Shown one piece after another: positions 60,869-64,000 of a stretch of 64,000 bases of DNA; within the stretch, counting starts at the first letter, position 1; each line of letters begins with the position of its first letter. Position numbers and translations under genes: made by a program. The stretch comes from Tabrizicola caldifontis. Its GTDB lineage: Bacteria > Pseudomonadota > Alphaproteobacteria > Rhodobacterales > Rhodobacteraceae. The stretch is taken from assembly GCF_004762095.1 (NCBI RefSeq), contig NZ_SIJH01000005.1, positions 1-64,000 of the forward strand, written 5' to 3'. Below the pieces are notes generated by a model. That model searched no databases, was not told the DNA's origin, and was given only the letters and a program-made list of their open reading frames with translations.

Positions 60869-62797
60869 GTGGGCAATGCACGCAACATAGCGTTCTGGGT
60901 CGTTCTGCTGATCCTGGTCATGGCGCTGTTCCAGCTGTTTTCCGGCAACACGGCCACGATGTCGTCACGGTCGCTCAGCTATTCGGAATTCATCAACCGC
61001 GTGGAGGACGGGCAGGTTTCAAGCGTCGTGCTGGACGGAGAGCGGGTGGTGGTCCGCGCGAAGGACGGCAACACCTATGTCACGATCCGTCCGCAGGGTG
61101 AGATCCTGACCGACACGCTGACCCGAGACCTGATCGCCAAGGGCGTGGAAGTCACCGCCGAACCGCAGGCGCAGTCGGGCTTCATGTCGCTTCTGTCGCT
61201 GTGGCTGCCCTTCATCGTGCTGATCGGCATATGGCTGTTCTTCATGAACCGGATGCAGGGCGGGGGACGCGGCGGCGCGATGGGCTTTGGCAAGTCGCGC
61301 GCGAAGCTTTTGACGGAAAAGCAGGGTCGCGTCACCTTCGACGACGTGGCCGGCATCGACGAGGCCAAGGAGGAGCTTGAGGAGATCGTCGAATTCCTGC
61401 GCAACCCGCAGAAGTTCAGCCGCCTGGGCGGCAAGATCCCGAAGGGCGCGCTGCTGGTCGGCCCTCCGGGCACCGGCAAGACGCTTCTGGCCCGTGCTAT
61501 CGCGGGCGAGGCGGGCGTGCCGTTCTTCACCATCTCTGGCTCGGACTTCGTGGAGATGTTCGTAGGCGTCGGCGCCAGCCGTGTGCGCGACATGTTCGAG
61601 CAGGCCAAGAAGAACGCCCCCTGCATCGTCTTCATTGACGAGATCGACGCCGTGGGCCGCGCGAGGGGCGTGGGCATCGGGGGCGGCAACGACGAACGCG
61701 AGCAGACGCTGAACCAGCTTCTGGTGGAAATGGACGGGTTCGAGGCGAATGAGGGTGTCATCATCGTCGCAGCCACCAACCGCAAGGACGTGCTGGACCC
61801 CGCGCTTCTGCGCCCTGGCAGGTTCGACCGGCAGATCCATGTGCCGAACCCCGATATCAAGGGACGCGAGAAGATCCTGTCGGTCCATGCCCGCAAGGTG
61901 CCGCTGGGTCCGGATGTGGACCTGCGGACGATCGCGCGCGGCTCGCCCGGCTTTTCGGGGGCCGACCTGATGAACCTGGTGAACGAGGCCGCGCTCATGG
62001 CCGCGCGGGTCGGCCGCCGTTTCGTCACGATGGATGATTTCGAGCGCGCCAAGGACAAGGTGATGATGGGCGCAGAGCGCCGGTCGATGGTGCTGACCGA
62101 CGACCAGAAGGAAAAGACCGCCTATCACGAGGCCGGCCATGCCATCGTCGGTCTGACGCTGCCTAAGTGTGATCCCGTCTACAAGGCGACGATCATCCCG
62201 CGCGGCGGCGCCTTGGGGATGGTGGTCAGCCTGCCCGAGATGGACCGGCTTCAGATGCACAAGGACGAGGCGAAGCAGCGCATCGCCATGACCATGGCGG
62301 GCAAGGCGGCCGAGATCATCAAGTATGGCGAAGAGGGCGTGTCCTCTGGGCCCGTGGGCGACATCCAGCAGGCCTCGAGCCTGGCGCGCGCCATGGTCAT
62401 GCGTTGGGGCATGTCCGACAAGATCGGCAATGTCGATTACTCGGAGGCGCACGAGGGCTATCAGGGCAACACGGCAGGCTTCTCGGTCAGCGCGCAGACC
62501 AAGCAGCTGATCGAGGCCGAGGTGAAGGCCCTGATCGACGAGGGCTACGAGACCGCGCGGCGCATCCTGCTGGAGCGCCACGAGGATTTCGAGCGTCTGG
62601 CCAAGGGTTTGCTGGAGTATGAGACGCTTACCGGCGACGAGATCCGCAAGGTGATTGCCGGAGAGCCCCTGGGTGGCGACGACGATGCCGACAAGCCGGC
62701 GCCGAGCGGTGGCGGCGGGGCCTCGGTTGCGGCGATTCCCAAGACGCGCGGCCGCGGCGCGAAGCCCGGTCCCGAGCCCGAGCCAGCGCCCTTGTGA
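60869..62797 (+). CDS. ftsH: ATP-dependent zinc metalloprotease FtsH
   Basis: Membrane-bound AAA+ protease that clears damaged membrane proteins and short-lived regulators. The 642-aa protein has two N-terminal helices (about 5-22 and 105-122), Walker A GPPGTGKT (about residues 195-202), Walker [10 protein letters not shown] (about 250-258), SRH GRFDRQ (about 312-317) and zinc motif HEAGH (about 420-424). GTG at 60869 has AGGAG 7 nt before it. The C-terminal tail is Pro/Glu-rich. A terminator follows. Confidence 0.96.
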   Translation: MGNARNIAFWVVLLILVMALFQLFSGNTATMSSRSLSYSEFINRVEDGQVSSVVLDGERVVVRAKDGNTYVTIRPQGEILTDTLTRDLIAKGVEVTAEPQAQSGFMSLLSLWLPFIVLIGIWLFFMNRMQGGGRGGAMGFGKSRAKLLTEKQGRVTFDDVAGIDEAKEELEEIVEFLRNPQKFSRLGGKIPKGALLVGPPGTGKTLLARAIAGEAGVPFFTISGSDFVEMFVGVGASRVRDMFEQAKKNAPCIVFIDEIDAVGRARGVGIGGGNDEREQTLNQLLVEMDGFEANEGVIIVAATNRKDVLDPALLRPGRFDRQIHVPNPDIKGREKILSVHARKVPLGPDVDLRTIARGSPGFSGADLMNLVNEAALMAARVGRRFVTMDDFERAKDKVMMGAERRSMVLTDDQKEKTAYHEAGHAIVGLTLPKCDPVYKATIIPRGGALGMVVSLPEMDRLQMHKDEAKQRIAMTMAGKAAEIIKYGEEGVSSGPVGDIQQASSLARAMVMRWGMSDKIGNVDYSEAHEGYQGNTAGFSVSAQTKQLIEAEVKALIDEGYETARRILLERHEDFERLAKGLLEYETLTGDEIRKVIAGEPLGGDDDADKPAPSGGGGASVAAIPKTRGRGAKPGPEPEPAPL

Positions 62798-62813
62798 CGG
62801 AATGTGACAACGT

Positions 62814-62839
62814 AAGGCCCCGCTTCGGCGGGGCCTTTT
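62814..62839 (+). terminator. Intrinsic terminator after ftsH
   Basis: AAGGCCCCGC/GCGGGGCCTT 10-bp stem with a TTCG tetraloop, followed by TTG. A strong terminator for ftsH. Confidence 0.85.
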
Positions 62840-62891
62840 GCATGGGCGGGACAGCCGTTACCCTGTGCCACCCGCAGACGGAGGCAAGGGC

Positions 62892-63869
62892 GTGATCGCG
62901 GCACACAGGACAGCAGAAGACCGGCTGGTGCGAATGGACCTGACGCGCGAGCATCTGCGCGATGCCATCTGGATCGACCTGAGAGCGCCGACCGTAGCGG
63001 AAGAGGATGCGGTCGAAGCGGCCCTTGGCATCGACATTCCCACGCGCGAGGACATGCAGGAGATCGAGGTCTCGTCCCGGATCTACCGCGAGGACGGGGC
63101 GCTGTTCCTGACGGCGCAGGTGGTGGCCACCGATGCCGCCCGGGCAATCGAGATTGGCCCGGTCACCTTCGTTGTGCTGCCCGACAGGCTGGTCAGCGTG
63201 CATTACCATCATCCGGGGTCTTTCGACTCTTTCGCTGACTGGGCCTCGCGGCACGACACGCCGCTGAAATGCGGGGTCGATGCGTTGCTGGGATTGCTGG
63301 AGGCGGTGGTGGACCGGCTGGCCGACATCCTGGAGGCCGAGGCACGGCGGCTTGATGGTCTGTCGCGGCAACTGTTCGCGCCCGACCGGGGTGCCGCGAA
63401 CGGCGAGGACCTGTCTGACCTGCTGCGCAGGATCGGTCTGGCCGAGGACGTGAACGCCAAGGCAAGTGAAAGCCTGGGTACTCTTGTGCGGCTGGTGGGC
63501 TATCTGACGGTGGACAAGGAAGCGCATTCACCGTTGCGCATGGGGCAGGCGACGCGCACCCGGGCCAAGACCCTGTTGCAGGACATCCGCAGCCTGCACG
63601 AAGTGGTTGGCGCGCAGGCCGAGAAGGTCCGCTTCCTGCTGGATGCGACGCTGGGGGTGATCAGCATCCGTCAGTCGGACGTGATAAAGATCTTTTCGGT
63701 CGTTGCCTTCGTATTCCTGCCGCCGACGCTGATTGCCAGCATCTACGGGATGAACTTCGAGCACATGCCGGAACTGTCCTGGACCTGGGGCTATCCGATG
63801 GCGCTGGGGTTGATGGTTCTTTCGGCACTGGTGCCCTGGCTGATCTTTCGCTGGAAGAAATGGCTGTAG
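62892..63869 (+). CDS. CorA-family divalent cation transporter (ZntB/CorA)
   Basis: A 325-aa inner-membrane ion channel. The N-terminal cytosolic domain (about 1-250) is followed by two C-terminal helices (about 265-285 and 300-320). The first ends in the YGMNFEHMPEL selectivity motif, with Gly-Met-Asn and the family's Glu-x-Met-Pro-Glu-Leu. It may move Mg, Co or Zn; the motif does not decide. GTG at 62892 has GGAGG 7 nt before it. A start at the ATG downstream would shorten the domain. Confidence 0.88.
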   Translation: MIAAHRTAEDRLVRMDLTREHLRDAIWIDLRAPTVAEEDAVEAALGIDIPTREDMQEIEVSSRIYREDGALFLTAQVVATDAARAIEIGPVTFVVLPDRLVSVHYHHPGSFDSFADWASRHDTPLKCGVDALLGLLEAVVDRLADILEAEARRLDGLSRQLFAPDRGAANGEDLSDLLRRIGLAEDVNAKASESLGTLVRLVGYLTVDKEAHSPLRMGQATRTRAKTLLQDIRSLHEVVGAQAEKVRFLLDATLGVISIRQSDVIKIFSVVAFVFLPPTLIASIYGMNFEHMPELSWTWGYPMALGLMVLSALVPWLIFRWKKWL

Positions 63870-63882
63870 AAGAGGAGAGGCG

Positions 63883-64000
63883 ATGCCTGCCCTGATCCCG
63901 ACCGACCATGTGGCCCGTGTCGTCTGGCTGGGTTATCAGCCTGTGCCGGTGGAAAAGCTAGTGATCACCGCACAGCCGCTGATGGAAATGCCGCTGAGTT
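63883..64000 (+). CDS. Probable MOSC domain protein, cut by the window end
   Basis: Only the first 39 codons are in the window. The start Met-Pro-Ala-Leu-Ile-Pro-Thr-Asp-His and Val-Val-Trp-Leu-Gly segment resemble MOSC-domain sulfurase-like proteins of Rhodobacteraceae. Start ATG at 63883 follows GAGGAGAGG by 2 nt. It starts 13 bp after corA, so it may belong to the same transcript. The rest is needed to confirm. Confidence 0.5.
   Translation, partial: MPALIPTDHVARVVWLGYQPVPVEKLVITAQPLMEMPLS

Overview
The window reads as a high-GC alphaproteobacterial chromosome of the Rhodobacter/Paracoccus group (Rhodobacteraceae). The signs are the irr-fabA-fabB-fabI neighbourhood, lnt-metK with the small SAM/SAH riboswitch known from Rhodobacterales, the ruvCAB then ybgC-tolQRAB-pal-cpoB-tilS-ftsH order, a Pcs-type phosphatidylcholine synthase, GAAC-N7-GAAC LexA boxes and DUF1127. 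Almost every gene is ordinary chromosomal housekeeping; two accessory stretches stand out.

Positions 1 to about 5,100 are the right part of a mobile element, with less GC-biased sequence and mostly unrecognised genes. Leftward, in transcription order, it holds a 58-codon gene that seems to start at AUC, a serine recombinase preceded by a perfect 12-bp inverted repeat, a ribbon-helix-helix-like protein, a helix-turn-helix-like protein, an RNase HI-fold protein that has lost its first catalytic Asp, and two unknown proteins. A 426-bp control region carries (CAT)n and (GGA)n tracts, direct repeats and an inverted repeat. The left end lies outside the window.

Positions 5,400-8,800 hold fatty acid synthesis genes (fabI, fabB, fabA) opposite the iron/haem regulator irr. 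Positions 8,950-18,900 hold a glycosyltransferase, miaB, two envelope proteins sharing a 31-residue Cys-containing motif, phoH-ybeY-corC-lnt, then metK and trmB. The lnt frame has no stop codon: it stays open through the riboswitch into metK, giving a continuous 907-codon frame.

Positions 18,900-28,700 are an inositol catabolism region: iolD-iolC-iolB-iolJ leftward, and two Gfo/Idh/MocA dehydrogenases plus an IolE-like protein rightward. A perfect LacI-type operator and an 11-G tract lie between the two arms, and a LacI-family regulator and an SDR lie beside them. An orphan MttB-family methyltransferase follows.

Positions 30,300-43,300 are mixed: HAD phosphatase, DUF3572, a PleD-like diguanylate cyclase, an ECF sigma factor module with a membrane protein, a metal-sensor-like protein and a four-EF-hand protein, DUF983 and NUDIX, a fatty acid desaturase divergent from an XRE regulator, two lipoproteins, an aldo/keto reductase, a lone SOS-controlled imuA, and pcs-xerC-DUF484.

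Positions 43,600-64,000 are core genes: tal, priA, an MFS transporter, msrA, prmA, DUF1127, ruvCAB, the complete Tol-Pal operon, tilS, ftsH, a CorA-type transporter and the start of a probable MOSC protein. No rRNA, intact tRNA or CRISPR array was seen.
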